From: a virus
Length of the DNA: 64,000 nucleotides
IMG/VR virus record: IMGVR_UViG_3300009332_000265
Coordinates: 1-64,000 of that record
Reading direction: 5' to 3' (one strand)
Shown: piece by piece, positions 25,999 to 35,228 of the stretch
Layout: each line of letters begins with the position of its first letter
How positions within the stretch are numbered: the stretch's first letter is position 1
Notes under the pieces: model-generated
What the model saw: the letters and a program-made list of their open reading frames with translations, nothing else
Databases searched by the model: none
What the model was told of the DNA's origin: nothing
Position numbers and translations under genes: made by a program

Positions 25999-26649
25999 AT
26001 GCTCAAATATATTTTCATAATCCTTACTGCATTGTACTTTGGTATTCCATTTGCATATGAAAAAGCAATTGGTGCTGAAACTAAAGTTATTACTATGAAT
26101 GGTAAACAATGGCTTGTTATAGTCGAACAAGGCAAAGAACCGATGCTAAAACCTCTTGAAAAACCGAGAGCAAAAAAACCGACTATAGTATCAACTGTAA
26201 AGAAGGAGCCGGAATGGCAACGTAAAACAGTTAAGGAATCAAAATTAGTACAAGTATGTGATGATCCTTTAGGGTGTGTCATGACACCTGAGGGTGATTG
26301 TCCTGATTGTAAAACTGAACTTGTCAAAGAAGAAACGGTAGAAGTTGTACAAAAATCAGATTTTACTGCTTTTAAAGAAAACGTCAAAGCACAAAATTCT
26401 TTGAATGAAAAAGTTAAAAATACTAAAACAAAATGGTATTTACAAACATATGACTGGATGAGAGATGTTGGTCATCCATCATATATCTGTTGGAAAGTCA
26501 TGCTTACGTGTCAGCATAATGATCCAATTTCCATTCAAGACCTATATCTTGCCAAATTAAATGCATCAACATGTTCTGATTTTCAACATACATTTAATTT
26601 CACCAACCCAATATCATCCTGCCAAAAATCTACAATACTTAATCTTTAA
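25999..26649 (+). CDS. Predicted exported Cys-rich protein
   Basis: 216 residues. Signal peptide KYIFIILTALYFGIPFAYE with likely cleavage near IGA-ET. The mature part has a Lys/Pro-rich linker (LKPLEKPRAKKPT), a compact Cys cluster (CDDPLGC then CPDC) and later Cys pairs that could form disulfides in the periplasm. No family recognised. I start at the ATG at 25999 (AAAAAGG upstream); an upstream in-frame GTG at 25954 falls in the terminator hairpin. Confidence 0.6.
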   Translation: MLKYIFIILTALYFGIPFAYEKAIGAETKVITMNGKQWLVIVEQGKEPMLKPLEKPRAKKPTIVSTVKKEPEWQRKTVKESKLVQVCDDPLGCVMTPEGDCPDCKTELVKEETVEVVQKSDFTAFKENVKAQNSLNEKVKNTKTKWYLQTYDWMRDVGHPSYICWKVMLTCQHNDPISIQDLYLAKLNASTCSDFQHTFNFTNPISSCQKSTILNL

Positions 26650-26653
26650 TAAA

Positions 26654-26661
26654 CATAAATA
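26654..26661 (+). promoter_or_regulatory. T4-late-type octamer CATAAATA
   Basis: Seven of eight matches to TATAAATA; transcription would start near 26667, 20 bases before the ligase-like gene with the capsid-targeting-like N-terminus. Confidence 0.5.
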
Positions 26662-26686
26662 GTTTGAAACGAGTTATGCAAAAATT

Positions 26687-27925
26687 ATGCAGAGTTTCAA
26701 ACAATTTATAAATGAAGAAAAGAACTTACATCTAGAACACATAGAAGATGAAGTTCTCAACAATGGAGTAGATGGCACACGGCAAGCAATAAACTTTCTC
26801 AGAGGTTTGAGAGATATGCTTGCTGGTTCATCAAAAAGCGGAAAGCAGGTTCGCATCACCGTAAAATGGGATGGTGCGCCTGCTATTTTTGCAGGAATTA
26901 ATCCTGAAAATAATAAGTTTTTTGTTGGTACAAAAGGAGTTTTTGCAAAAACTGCAAAACTTAATTATACTCCGGAAGATATCGATAAAAATCATCCTGC
27001 TGAAGGGTTAAATAGAAAACTCAAATTAGCACTTGAGTATTTGCCTGAATTGGGTATACAAGATGTCGTACAAGGAGACATGATGTATAGTCAGGAAGAT
27101 CTACAGGATGAAACGATTGATGGTGAAGAATATTTGATATTTAAACCAAATACTATTGTTTACGCAATACCTAAAAATAGTGATTTGGCTAAACAAATAT
27201 CAATATCAAAAATGGGTATTGTATTTCATACTAGATATTCAGGTGATAGTTTACCCGAAATGGATGCCAATTTTGATATTGATGTTTCTCAAATGACACA
27301 AACACCGAATGTTTGGTTTAGGGATGCAGAATATGAAGATGTAAGTGGTACGGCATCTATGACTGAGAAAGAAACGGCACAAATAACAGGAATTCTATCG
27401 GGCGCTGGAAGATTATTTAGACAATTAAATCCGAATATACTTAAATATATTCAAAATCATAAGGACGTGAATATACAAATTAAAGCATACACAAATACGA
27501 AAATACGAGAAGGGCGTCCGATAGAAAACCCTGATGCACATGCAAGAGGATTGATAGTTTATCTGAAACAAAAATTTGAAAAGGAACTCAATAAATTAAA
27601 AACCGAAAAAGCAAGAATAAGAAAGCAACAGGCACAAAGAGAATTTTTGAAGTTTTTTCAAACAAACATAAGACAATTATCACAAATATTTGAAATGCAA
27701 AATATGTTAATTGCATGTAAAATATTGATATTGAGAAAATTAGAGCAGGTTAAAACATTGACAAAAACTTTTATTCAAGATGACGATGGTTTTAGAGTGA
27801 CAAATCCAGAGGGGTTTGTTGCAGTAGATAAGTTAAAATCTGACCAGTATGTGAAACTGGTAGATCGTCTTGAATTTTCAAGACAAAATTTTAATGCCGC
27901 CAAAAACTGGTCAAAGGGAGCATAA
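26687..27925 (+). CDS. Nucleotidyltransferase/ligase-fold protein with capsid-targeting-like N-terminus
   Basis: 412 residues starting MQSFKQFINEEK. VKWDGAPAIFAG (Lys60, Asp62, Gly63) looks like motif I (KxDG) of the covalent nucleotidyltransferase superfamily (DNA/RNA ligases, capping enzymes); VVQGDMMY could be motif III, PEGFVAV (Glu375) motif IV and YVKLVDR motif V. A Lys/Arg coiled coil (about 300-325) interrupts the fold. Strict identity as DNA or RNA ligase is not established. Combined with the N-terminal tag, a packaged nucleic-acid repair enzyme is plausible inference. Late-type octamer upstream. Confidence 0.6.
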   Translation: MQSFKQFINEEKNLHLEHIEDEVLNNGVDGTRQAINFLRGLRDMLAGSSKSGKQVRITVKWDGAPAIFAGINPENNKFFVGTKGVFAKTAKLNYTPEDIDKNHPAEGLNRKLKLALEYLPELGIQDVVQGDMMYSQEDLQDETIDGEEYLIFKPNTIVYAIPKNSDLAKQISISKMGIVFHTRYSGDSLPEMDANFDIDVSQMTQTPNVWFRDAEYEDVSGTASMTEKETAQITGILSGAGRLFRQLNPNILKYIQNHKDVNIQIKAYTNTKIREGRPIENPDAHARGLIVYLKQKFEKELNKLKTEKARIRKQQAQREFLKFFQTNIRQLSQIFEMQNMLIACKILILRKLEQVKTLTKTFIQDDDGFRVTNPEGFVAVDKLKSDQYVKLVDRLEFSRQNFNAAKNWSKGA

Positions 27926-28318
27926 ATGTTAAAACAAGAAGAGCAATTGCTTGAAACACTTAATGGTAAAATGATCGATATCACTTTATCCGAAGGTGTA
28001 GATACACGATTAAGAAGATTAGCCACTCAAGGTCTTATTGCAAAAGATGAACTTGCGTTATTCACAAAACTCATAAAAGATCTTGATGATGGTAAATCAC
28101 CTACGTTGCCACAACGTATGATGGTAATGAGAGTTTTTGACAAACTTCTGAAACTCATAATGGATAATAAAGAAGTGTATCAGAGAGTTTTGCAGACTGT
28201 TAAAAAGGATAAAAAAGTGAAAAAAGAAGCATTCGAAGCCACACATACTATCGTTGAACACAACGGAAAAAGATTTGTCATTGACGAAAATGAGCAATTA
28301 GTTCCTTATAATGGATAA
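27926..28318 (+). CDS. Conserved phage hypothetical
   Basis: 130 residues, helical and highly charged, beginning LKQEEQLLETLNGK and ending with a small beta element TIVEHNGKRFVIDENEQ. It starts on the base after the ligase-like stop. Content resembles small structural or scaffold-associated proteins but no family is certain. Confidence 0.55.
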   Translation: MLKQEEQLLETLNGKMIDITLSEGVDTRLRRLATQGLIAKDELALFTKLIKDLDDGKSPTLPQRMMVMRVFDKLLKLIMDNKEVYQRVLQTVKKDKKVKKEAFEATHTIVEHNGKRFVIDENEQLVPYNG

Positions 28319-28324
28319 TAAATA
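28317..28324 (+). promoter_or_regulatory. T4-late-type octamer AATAAATA
   Basis: Seven of eight matches, overlapping the upstream stop codon, and exactly 5 nt before the ATG at 28330; predicts a leaderless message. Confidence 0.55.
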
Positions 28325-28329
28325 TTCAT

Positions 28330-30630
28330 ATGCGACTTAAAGATTTACACGAAAAACTAGATGGAAGAACCGCAGTTTTCACATTTGGTAGAATGAATCC
28401 TCCTACTATTGGACACGAAAAACTTCTTAATAAGTTGAAAAATGTCGCTAGTAAAAGTTCTGCTGATTGGTTCGTATATTTAAGTTCAAGTCAAGATGCC
28501 AAAAAGAATCCACTACCTTTTGAGCGTAAAATTCACTATGCCAGAAAGATGTTTGGTAGAGATGTGAATGCAAGAACCTTTCCTAAAGAGCCCACCGTAC
28601 TCCATGCCGCTTCATCTCTTTACGGTAAAGGTTATAAAAAATTAATTATGGTTGTAGGGTCAGATAGAATAAATGATTTCAGCAAACTCCTCAAGCAATA
28701 TAACAATCAAGATAAACCTCATGGATTTTATAATTTCGATTCGATTGATGTTGTGTCAGCAGGTGAGAGAGATCCTGATGCCGAAGGTGTATCAGGTATG
28801 TCAGCATCAAAGTTGAGAGGATTTGCAGTTCAAGGTAAATATGATGAGTTTGCGAAAGGGTTGCCAGGGTTGAATGATAAAGATGCAAAATCATTATTTA
28901 ATGAAATACGAAAAGGATTAAAATTACAAGCAATATCTGAAAAAATCAAAGTGCAAAAAGAAATTATACCAGAAAAGGTTACTATGAAATTATCTACATT
29001 CAGAAATATTTTTAAGAGAGAAAAAATAGATGAAGATATTATGGATGTATTAAAGAAAAAGGCAGAGGTTTCCGGTATTTCTTTACAAATATTAAAATCA
29101 ATTTATGAAAAAGCAGTAAAGCAATATAAACTTGGACATGAAATAGGACAGGTGAAAGAGCAATATGCTATGCAAAAAGTGAATGTACATCTTCTTAAAA
29201 ATAAAAATATAGACAATACAAATGAGCAATTTAAGGAATGGATGAAGATGACTGATTTTGCAGTTGTAGATGAGGCAACTGATGTTGTTGTGAGTACACC
29301 AACAGGAAGATATCAAACAAAAACAGATAGTGTGACAAAAACGAAGCAAAAAGAAAAAACGAGATTTAGATCATCTGCTGATAGAAATAGTGTAACAGTA
29401 AAACGAGCAACTTCAAGAGACAAACGATATACTGATCAAGAACCTGTACAACCTGTACAAGAAATGATGTCTAGACCTCATGTATTTGTAGGTATTAAAG
29501 ATACGGATCCTCGGTCTAATCTACGCCCTAGTGTTAGTTATAAACCAGGTAAGTCGGACGATTTAGTATTAATCAAACCTGTGGAAACAGATTTTTTTAA
29601 CGAGAACTTAAAAGAACTTATTAATTCACCTTATGATTTTTTAGAAGAACTTAAATTGCATACTAATTTTCCAATATTGATAAAAGATAAAGGTGCTGAA
29701 AAGAAAATGGTAGATGCCATCGTAAAGAAAAAATCATTTACGACTTCAGGTTATTATGGCGACAAAGTTTATGCAGTTGGCACAAATGAAAATAGTTTGA
29801 GAAAAGCATTAGAAAATTCTAAAATGTACGAAAGTCTTGATGAAGCAACTGGTAATGAAATTAAAAAGTACATGAAATCAAAATGGAATACTGATGTAAG
29901 AGCATCTAAAGTTGGTACTGGTAAGTCTATGAGGGTGGTAGGTAAGATTCCTAATGATTTTAGAGCATTTGTTATTAAGAAGTTTGAGCCCAATGCAAAA
30001 ATTATGGATAAGAACAATATTGATTATGGAAACATAAGAGGTAATTATGTTTCACTTAGAGTTGGTGAATGGGATGAGTTATTGAAAGAGGATATTCAAG
30101 AAAAAGCAGTATCAAAACAACAACAAAAATTCTTTGGTCTTGTCAGAGCAATTCAAAAAGGTAAAGCAAGTGGATCTCCTGAAGCAGAGAAGACCGCACG
30201 AGATATGAGTAAGAAAGATGTGAAAGATTTTGCCAGCACAAAGCATAAAGGTTTACCGAAAAAGGTTCAACAAGAAGGAAAATTACTCAAAAGAATTAAA
30301 GAGTTGAAAAATAATACTGTTTCTGAAGAATGGGAATTTGATGCAAATACACTTCTTCAACAATTGGGTGGTAATAAATTTATGGTTATGACTGGTGCTA
30401 AAAATCTCATGGTTGACAAAGAAGAAAAATCTTTACATATGAGAATAGGTAAAAACTCAAAAGGTATCAATCATCTTAAAATAACATATATGCCAGATGA
30501 CACTTATACTATGGATTTTGGACGAATTAGAAAACTCGACTATAAAGTGGTTCGTTCAGTTAAAAGCGTGTATGCAGAGGCATTACAGGATGTTTTCACA
30601 GAAGTAACTGGAATGTATACCAGTTTATAG
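28330..30630 (+). CDS. HIGH-superfamily nucleotidylyltransferase fused to a long C-terminal region
   Basis: 766 residues. Residues 14-165 form a cytidylyl/adenylyltransferase domain: FTFGRMNPPTIGH (T/HxGH motif, 18-29), VVGSDR and SGMSASKLR (155-163, the ISxTxxR-type motif). Enzymes of this fold make NAD, CoA or CDP-activated head groups. The remaining 600 residues are Lys/Glu-rich, of low complexity in parts (for example a duplicated EPVQPVQ), and unrecognised, with a second conserved region near TGNEIKKYMKSKWNTDV. No ribosome binding site; late octamer 5 nt upstream. Expression with virion genes suggests a structural or packaged enzyme. Confidence 0.72.
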   Translation: MRLKDLHEKLDGRTAVFTFGRMNPPTIGHEKLLNKLKNVASKSSADWFVYLSSSQDAKKNPLPFERKIHYARKMFGRDVNARTFPKEPTVLHAASSLYGKGYKKLIMVVGSDRINDFSKLLKQYNNQDKPHGFYNFDSIDVVSAGERDPDAEGVSGMSASKLRGFAVQGKYDEFAKGLPGLNDKDAKSLFNEIRKGLKLQAISEKIKVQKEIIPEKVTMKLSTFRNIFKREKIDEDIMDVLKKKAEVSGISLQILKSIYEKAVKQYKLGHEIGQVKEQYAMQKVNVHLLKNKNIDNTNEQFKEWMKMTDFAVVDEATDVVVSTPTGRYQTKTDSVTKTKQKEKTRFRSSADRNSVTVKRATSRDKRYTDQEPVQPVQEMMSRPHVFVGIKDTDPRSNLRPSVSYKPGKSDDLVLIKPVETDFFNENLKELINSPYDFLEELKLHTNFPILIKDKGAEKKMVDAIVKKKSFTTSGYYGDKVYAVGTNENSLRKALENSKMYESLDEATGNEIKKYMKSKWNTDVRASKVGTGKSMRVVGKIPNDFRAFVIKKFEPNAKIMDKNNIDYGNIRGNYVSLRVGEWDELLKEDIQEKAVSKQQQKFFGLVRAIQKGKASGSPEAEKTARDMSKKDVKDFASTKHKGLPKKVQQEGKLLKRIKELKNNTVSEEWEFDANTLLQQLGGNKFMVMTGAKNLMVDKEEKSLHMRIGKNSKGINHLKITYMPDDTYTMDFGRIRKLDYKVVRSVKSVYAEALQDVFTEVTGMYTSL

Positions 30631-30638
30631 GAGAAACA

Positions 30639-33600
30639 ATGTTAAATACACTTCATGACGGACCATTTACTCAGATGAAAGAACAGGGAGATATCCATGT
30701 TCATCATTATCAAAAGGGAGAAAATCCTGACGATAAAAAGAAAAAAGAGAAAGAATCCAAAGCCAATGGTAACGGAAACGGCAATGGTGCTCCTGCAAAC
30801 GGAAACGGCAATGGTGCTCCTGTAGAAGCAGAGGCGGCTCCTCCCCCTCCTGAGGATAAGGGTAATCCATTGGCTAAATTTTCAAAAGACGAAGTGAAGC
30901 GTATTAGAGATATTCTTAAAAAAGATAAAGAGGAAAAAGAACCAGAGAAAAAATTATCAAATAAAAAAGATAAGGTCAATACTAAACCTAAAATGAAAGA
31001 TACCGAAGTAAAAGAAATGTCCGCTGACCTAGCATACAGAGCAATGGATAAAGCGGATAAGAAAAGTAGAGGGGAAATGTCAGTGATGGATCCCAAAAGA
31101 GCAAGAAAAAAAGCAAGACAATCACGAAAATTTGCTGATTATTCTATCAAGAAAACTCTTAAAGGTGAAGAGTTTGAATATGCACATAATCAAGCACTTG
31201 AAGAAAATGCTAAAAGAGATATAATGGCTTTTGGTGCAAAACTTAAAGGGTATTCCGATAGAAGTGGCGGTATTGATAAAGACTATTTTAACAAAATTGC
31301 AAATACTGCATTAAGTGGTCGTATGCCTGATAAAAGAGATATTGATGGTGATACAGATCCAAGAGATTTTGTATTAGATATGATGAATCGTACATTTCCA
31401 AAAGCAACAATGCAAAACTATGCAGGAATTTCTCCATCACTTGATCAATATTTACGATCAACAACAGGTGTAAAAACACACGTTAGTCAAAATCTTAAAA
31501 GAAGTGTAACAGTTCCTGAAGAAGTTGAATTAGACGAAGTAGAATCAGACTATGCAAAAGAAATAGAAGCATTTAAAGCACAAGGAGGAAAGATTAAAAA
31601 ATTACCTCCAGGAAAAAAATTTAAAAGTAAATTTAGTAAAGTAAAAGGTCCGAAAAAACTTCCAATACAAGCAGAAGATGCTGAAATTGAAGAAAATGTA
31701 GCATACCTGAAAAATAAAGAAGGACACGTTTTTCATATTTCAAAAAGAGATAAAAAAGGTGATGCTTATTCAATGCATGTAGCCGATTCAAGTGGAAAGA
31801 AAGTTAAGGATTGGGGTTCACATCCTTCTCTAAGTGGAGCAAAGAAATTTGCAAGTAAACGAGGATTTACAGAAGAGGTTGATTTTGAGGAAGCCTATAC
31901 AATGCATAAAGGAATGAAAATAAAAAATGTTCCACGTTCAGCAGGTAAAGATGCAGTAGAATATAATAAAAAAAGAAGAGAAGCACAAAGAAAAAGAGCA
32001 GGTCTTGATGAAGCAAAAAAACCAAACCTGACAGCCGGAATGGAATGTCAGGAATGTGGTAAGAAATTTCGTGCTAAACTTTCTACATTACAATATGGAA
32101 AGACAAAATGTCCAAAATGTAAAAGCACCGATTTGGATTTTGCATTTGGTGCAAAAAATGAGAGTAGTGTAAATGGTATTGTTGAGGGATATCAAAAAGC
32201 AGTATTGCTCAGTTTGGATGATGCAGGAATTGACGGACATTTTGATAGGGATAAAGTGGTTGTTGCAAAGAGAGATGTAGAAAGAGCCAAAGAAGTTTTG
32301 GATAATGACCCAGATATAAGGAGAACTCCAAAGATTGTTGGGGAAGAAGTTGAAACTGTTTATGAAGCAAGAAAATCTGATTATCAAATCTATCATAAAG
32401 ATTTCTCTTCTGCTATGCAACATGCATATGCAGTTGCAAAGAAAAGGGGATATACAGTCGATCCACAAGAGATTGACAACAAAGTTGCAACAGGTCCAAG
32501 AAAACCTTCTAGCGGTAAAACAAATCGTTATATCCTAGGTACGGACAAGAAGCAAAACTTACATGTCCAGGTTGCAAACCTAGATAACAAACGATACGAA
32601 CTCAATATGTATATTGAGGAAGTAATTCCAGAGGAGACTAAAATGATTCCAACAAATGAGAAAAAATTGGATCCTGTCGGTCAAGAAGATGGTGATGTTG
32701 ATAATGATGGTGACAAGGATTCATCTGATGATTATCTTATGAAACGCAGAAATGCAGTTAAAAAAGCAATGGGTAAGCGTAAGACAGGTATGAAAGAAGA
32801 GCATCAACTCAATACGATGACTGATGGTGCTTTCACAACTGCCGATATGCTTGCACAAACATATCTTTCTATGTCTCGTGATGAGCAAATTCAAGTGACG
32901 GAAGTTACTAATGAAGATCTTAAAAAAGAAAATATTGACGAAGTTGAATCCGCATATGCGAAACAAATTGCTGACTATAAAGCCAAAGGTGGAACAGTTA
33001 AGAAATATACTGGTCCTAACATGAAAAATGTCAAGAGAGCAACTTCAGGTTTTAAGAAAAAACTTGCAAAGACTAATAAAATCGTTGCTCAGGAACTTGA
33101 AAAAGTGAAAGCGGAAAAAGAGGCTAATAAGCAACAGGATGAGGCTTGGAAAAAAGGGACTTATCATGTAAAAGATGCAGATGGTAAAATACATGGCACA
33201 TATAAATCCGGAAAACATGCTTCTAAAGCAATGCATAAACTCATGGATAAAGGTGGTCATAAAGAATTAGAAGTATCAAGGGCTAATGAAGAAGTCTCAA
33301 AGAATGTCGGCAAATTAAATAAAGTTCTGGAGAATAGAAAACTTGAGCGTAATAAAGTTGTTGTGGATGGTCAAGGTGGTGCAGGTGAAGTAGGTACTGA
33401 CGAACTTACAAAAAAATATCAGGAAGTTACGCCAGGACAACCAAAAGAGTTGATCAGAGAAAGTTCAGTTGTTATTAATAGTCAAGATATGTTTAAGAGA
33501 TTTGAGGACATGGTGAGTTATATGATGGGTATTTCTGTAACACATCCTGAAAGTTTTCAGATGTTTCCGATTGGTGAATCTGGTAAAATGAGATTAGAAT

Positions 33601-33881
33601 ATGAACATGGACCTCTTGCTACAATTTGTGAAACAGATGTTATCAATTTCTTTGGACCAAACGTTGACATGGAACAATTTGTAGAAATGGTTAAAGAATT
33701 TGGTGTAAATGTCACAACGGCAGATAATTCTTTTGTTGTAGGAGACACACCAGGTACTGAAGGTATAGTCAAAGAAATTACACCTGGACAATATGCCGAA
33801 GAGTATGCAAAAAAGTATACCACAGGAGGCATGATGGATCAAATGAGAGCAAATATTGAAGAACTTGCTAAGAGAATTTGA
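30639..33881 (+). CDS. Large low-complexity virion-associated protein with zinc ribbon and EF-hand-like loop
   Basis: 1080 residues, very Lys/Glu/Gly-rich. Order: Asn-Gly-Ala repeats (about 45-65), charged helices, a repeated module (ESDYAKEIEAFKAQGGKIKK near 305 and ESAYAKQIADYKAKGGTVKK near 770), a four-Cys zinc ribbon CQEC-x-CPKC near 470-500, an EF-hand/dockerin-like loop DGDVDNDGDKDSSDDYL near 684, and a more globular C-terminus. LNTLHDGPFT at the start recurs as LNTMTDGAFT near residue 727. Similar acidic D-rich loops occur in virion proteins of marine T4-like phages. Good AGGAGAAAC ribosome binding site. Probably an internal or prohead protein, but not proven. Confidence 0.6.
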   Translation: MLNTLHDGPFTQMKEQGDIHVHHYQKGENPDDKKKKEKESKANGNGNGNGAPANGNGNGAPVEAEAAPPPPEDKGNPLAKFSKDEVKRIRDILKKDKEEKEPEKKLSNKKDKVNTKPKMKDTEVKEMSADLAYRAMDKADKKSRGEMSVMDPKRARKKARQSRKFADYSIKKTLKGEEFEYAHNQALEENAKRDIMAFGAKLKGYSDRSGGIDKDYFNKIANTALSGRMPDKRDIDGDTDPRDFVLDMMNRTFPKATMQNYAGISPSLDQYLRSTTGVKTHVSQNLKRSVTVPEEVELDEVESDYAKEIEAFKAQGGKIKKLPPGKKFKSKFSKVKGPKKLPIQAEDAEIEENVAYLKNKEGHVFHISKRDKKGDAYSMHVADSSGKKVKDWGSHPSLSGAKKFASKRGFTEEVDFEEAYTMHKGMKIKNVPRSAGKDAVEYNKKRREAQRKRAGLDEAKKPNLTAGMECQECGKKFRAKLSTLQYGKTKCPKCKSTDLDFAFGAKNESSVNGIVEGYQKAVLLSLDDAGIDGHFDRDKVVVAKRDVERAKEVLDNDPDIRRTPKIVGEEVETVYEARKSDYQIYHKDFSSAMQHAYAVAKKRGYTVDPQEIDNKVATGPRKPSSGKTNRYILGTDKKQNLHVQVANLDNKRYELNMYIEEVIPEETKMIPTNEKKLDPVGQEDGDVDNDGDKDSSDDYLMKRRNAVKKAMGKRKTGMKEEHQLNTMTDGAFTTADMLAQTYLSMSRDEQIQVTEVTNEDLKKENIDEVESAYAKQIADYKAKGGTVKKYTGPNMKNVKRATSGFKKKLAKTNKIVAQELEKVKAEKEANKQQDEAWKKGTYHVKDADGKIHGTYKSGKHASKAMHKLMDKGGHKELEVSRANEEVSKNVGKLNKVLENRKLERNKVVVDGQGGAGEVGTDELTKKYQEVTPGQPKELIRESSVVINSQDMFKRFEDMVSYMMGISVTHPESFQMFPIGESGKMRLEYEHGPLATICETDVINFFGPNVDMEQFVEMVKEFGVNVTTADNSFVVGDTPGTEGIVKEITPGQYAEEYAKKYTTGGMMDQMRANIEELAKRI
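30771..30822 (+). repeat. 27-bp tandem duplication in the low-complexity gene
   Basis: Two copies of AACGGAAACGGCAATGGTGC plus TCCTG, 25 identical bases offset by 27, encoding a repeated NGNGNGAPA segment. Confidence 0.95.
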
Positions 33882-34374
33882 TCAACCACAAATTTATTGC
33901 GATATGGACATGGTGTTAGTCGATTTCTTAGGAGGAGCGGCCAATGCTCTTGGTGTTGATTTTCGTGAAGCTAATAGAAAAACACGTTGGTCTATTTTAG
34001 ATAATCAACCTGATTTCTTTTTCAATCTTCCACCAATGCCAGATTATAAAGTCTTGTGGAATTTTATACGAAAATTTGATCCATACATATTGACAGCCGC
34101 CCCAAATTCTAGTTTTGAGAAGGCGTCAATAGATAAAAAGAAATGGTGTAAAAAATATCTTAAAATAGATGAGTCAAGAGTATATACAGTGCAGAGACAG
34201 GATAAAAAACACTTTGCAATTGACGGAAGAGATGGTCGAGCAAATATATTGATTGATGACCATCCAAAAAATGTTAAAGAATGGAGAGATAATGGTGGTA
34301 TAGGTGTCTTACATACACCTTTTAATGCAAAAAATTCTGTTAAACAATTAATTAATATTGGATTTGGGAGATGA
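33856..34374 (+). CDS. HAD-superfamily phosphatase, 5'(3')-nucleotidase-like
   Basis: 172 residues. YCDMDMVLVDF (nucleophile Asp16, acid/base Asp18) is HAD motif I, ILTAAP motif II and ILIDDHPKN motif III/IV. This small cap-less form is like deoxynucleotidases and phage 5' nucleotidases. The only available starts before motif I are TTG codons (33856 or 33865), overlapping the preceding gene's end by 26 bases. Could recycle nucleotides or, given its place in the late block, act on another phosphate ester. Confidence 0.8.
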   Translation: MKNLLREFDQPQIYCDMDMVLVDFLGGAANALGVDFREANRKTRWSILDNQPDFFFNLPPMPDYKVLWNFIRKFDPYILTAAPNSSFEKASIDKKKWCKKYLKIDESRVYTVQRQDKKHFAIDGRDGRANILIDDHPKNVKEWRDNGGIGVLHTPFNAKNSVKQLINIGFGR

Positions 34375-34375
34375 T

Positions 34376-34552
34376 ATGGCAAAAGCCAAAAAAACAGAAG
34401 TAAAGTCCGCAACTATTGAGGATGTAGCTCCAGCACCTAAGCCTGCTCCAGCACCTAAGCCTGCTTCAAAAGTTGTGACTAATACAGAATGGTCAGAAAA
34501 AGGTTTCAAATCACCAGAAGCCTATGAAAAATATAAGAGTAAATTTAACTAA
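34376..34552 (+). CDS. Small Pro-Ala-Lys-rich protein
   Basis: 58 residues, beginning MAKAKKTEVKSAT. Contains two identical APAPKP-type units (18-bp DNA repeat at 34427-34462) then TEWSEKGFKSPEAYEKYKSKF. Start chosen at the ATG just after the HAD stop. Linker-like; probably structural. Confidence 0.6.
   Translation: MAKAKKTEVKSATIEDVAPAPKPAPAPKPASKVVTNTEWSEKGFKSPEAYEKYKSKFN
34427..34462 (+). repeat. 18-bp tandem duplication
   Basis: GCTCCAGCACCTAAGCCT twice in a row, encoding APAPKP-type repeats. Confidence 0.95.
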
Positions 34553-34563
34553 GAGGAGAAACT

Positions 34564-34857
34564 ATGTCTTGGGGAGTTATAGACAATAATGCAAGTAAAC
34601 CTGCGTATCTAAGTTCAGATACTAATGCACCACAAGGAGATCAAAAAGATAACTGCTTTGGTGTAAATGCAACCGAAGTTGCCGTTGCAACAGAAGACGG
34701 TAAAGGTTGTATTTCACAAGGTTTTGTTGCAAAAAGAACAAAAACACGATATGCTGAAGGTACTTCAACGGCAACGACACACTCATACTTTGAACCATTA
34801 GTATGTGTTAATATTACAAGTGGAGACTTGGAAGACGATGTATTTCTTGATTCTTAA
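34564..34857 (+). CDS. Small virion-type protein
   Basis: 97 residues starting MSWGVIDNNASKPAYL, a start I associate with small structural proteins of marine myoviruses (MxWGxIDxxxxKPxYL). Beta-rich, two Cys in the middle and one later. Strong AGAGGAG ribosome binding site. Close to the tail-fibre genes; function not known. Confidence 0.6.
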   Translation: MSWGVIDNNASKPAYLSSDTNAPQGDQKDNCFGVNATEVAVATEDGKGCISQGFVAKRTKTRYAEGTSTATTHSYFEPLVCVNITSGDLEDDVFLDS

Positions 34858-34879
34858 TTTTTAACTTTATTATGGAGAC

Positions 34880-35158
34880 ATGATGAATGACAATATTTCG
34901 TTATTAAAAACGATTGAAAAAACCTATACAAATAATGAATTGATTGAAATTTTAGTTTATAAGAAGAACGAAGTTGATGCCTTATTTCAAGAACAGTCTT
35001 TGGAATTAGATCGCATTGGCCGTGAGAAAGATGAACTAAATAAATTAGAAGAAAATGTTCGTTATGAACTTAGTGGATTACATGGTGCTAGAACGGTTCT
35101 AGACCAACTTATAAACGACAATAGTGTGAAGACAAAACAAGAAAACGAGGAACAGTAA
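34880..35158 (+). CDS. Small coiled-coil protein
   Basis: 92 residues, heptad-patterned from about residue 30 (VDALFQEQSLELDRIGREKDEL). ATGGAGAC ribosome binding site before tandem ATGs at 34880/34883. The 3' end lies in a terminator. Possibly a chaperone or tail-fibre-associated helix; not recognised. Confidence 0.6.
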   Translation: MMNDNISLLKTIEKTYTNNELIEILVYKKNEVDALFQEQSLELDRIGREKDELNKLEENVRYELSGLHGARTVLDQLINDNSVKTKQENEEQ

Positions 35159-35181
35159 AACATCCCTTTTACTGTTCTTTT
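35150..35181 (+). terminator. Rho-independent terminator overlapping a gene end
   Basis: GAACAGTAAAA / TTTTACTGTTC eleven-base stem with loop CATCCC and a TTTT tail; the coiled-coil gene's TAA stop is inside the stem. Confidence 0.92.
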
Positions 35182-35228
35182 ATAGTATGAACAGTCTTGG
35201 TTGAGTCCCAACACTCTTAGGAGTAACA

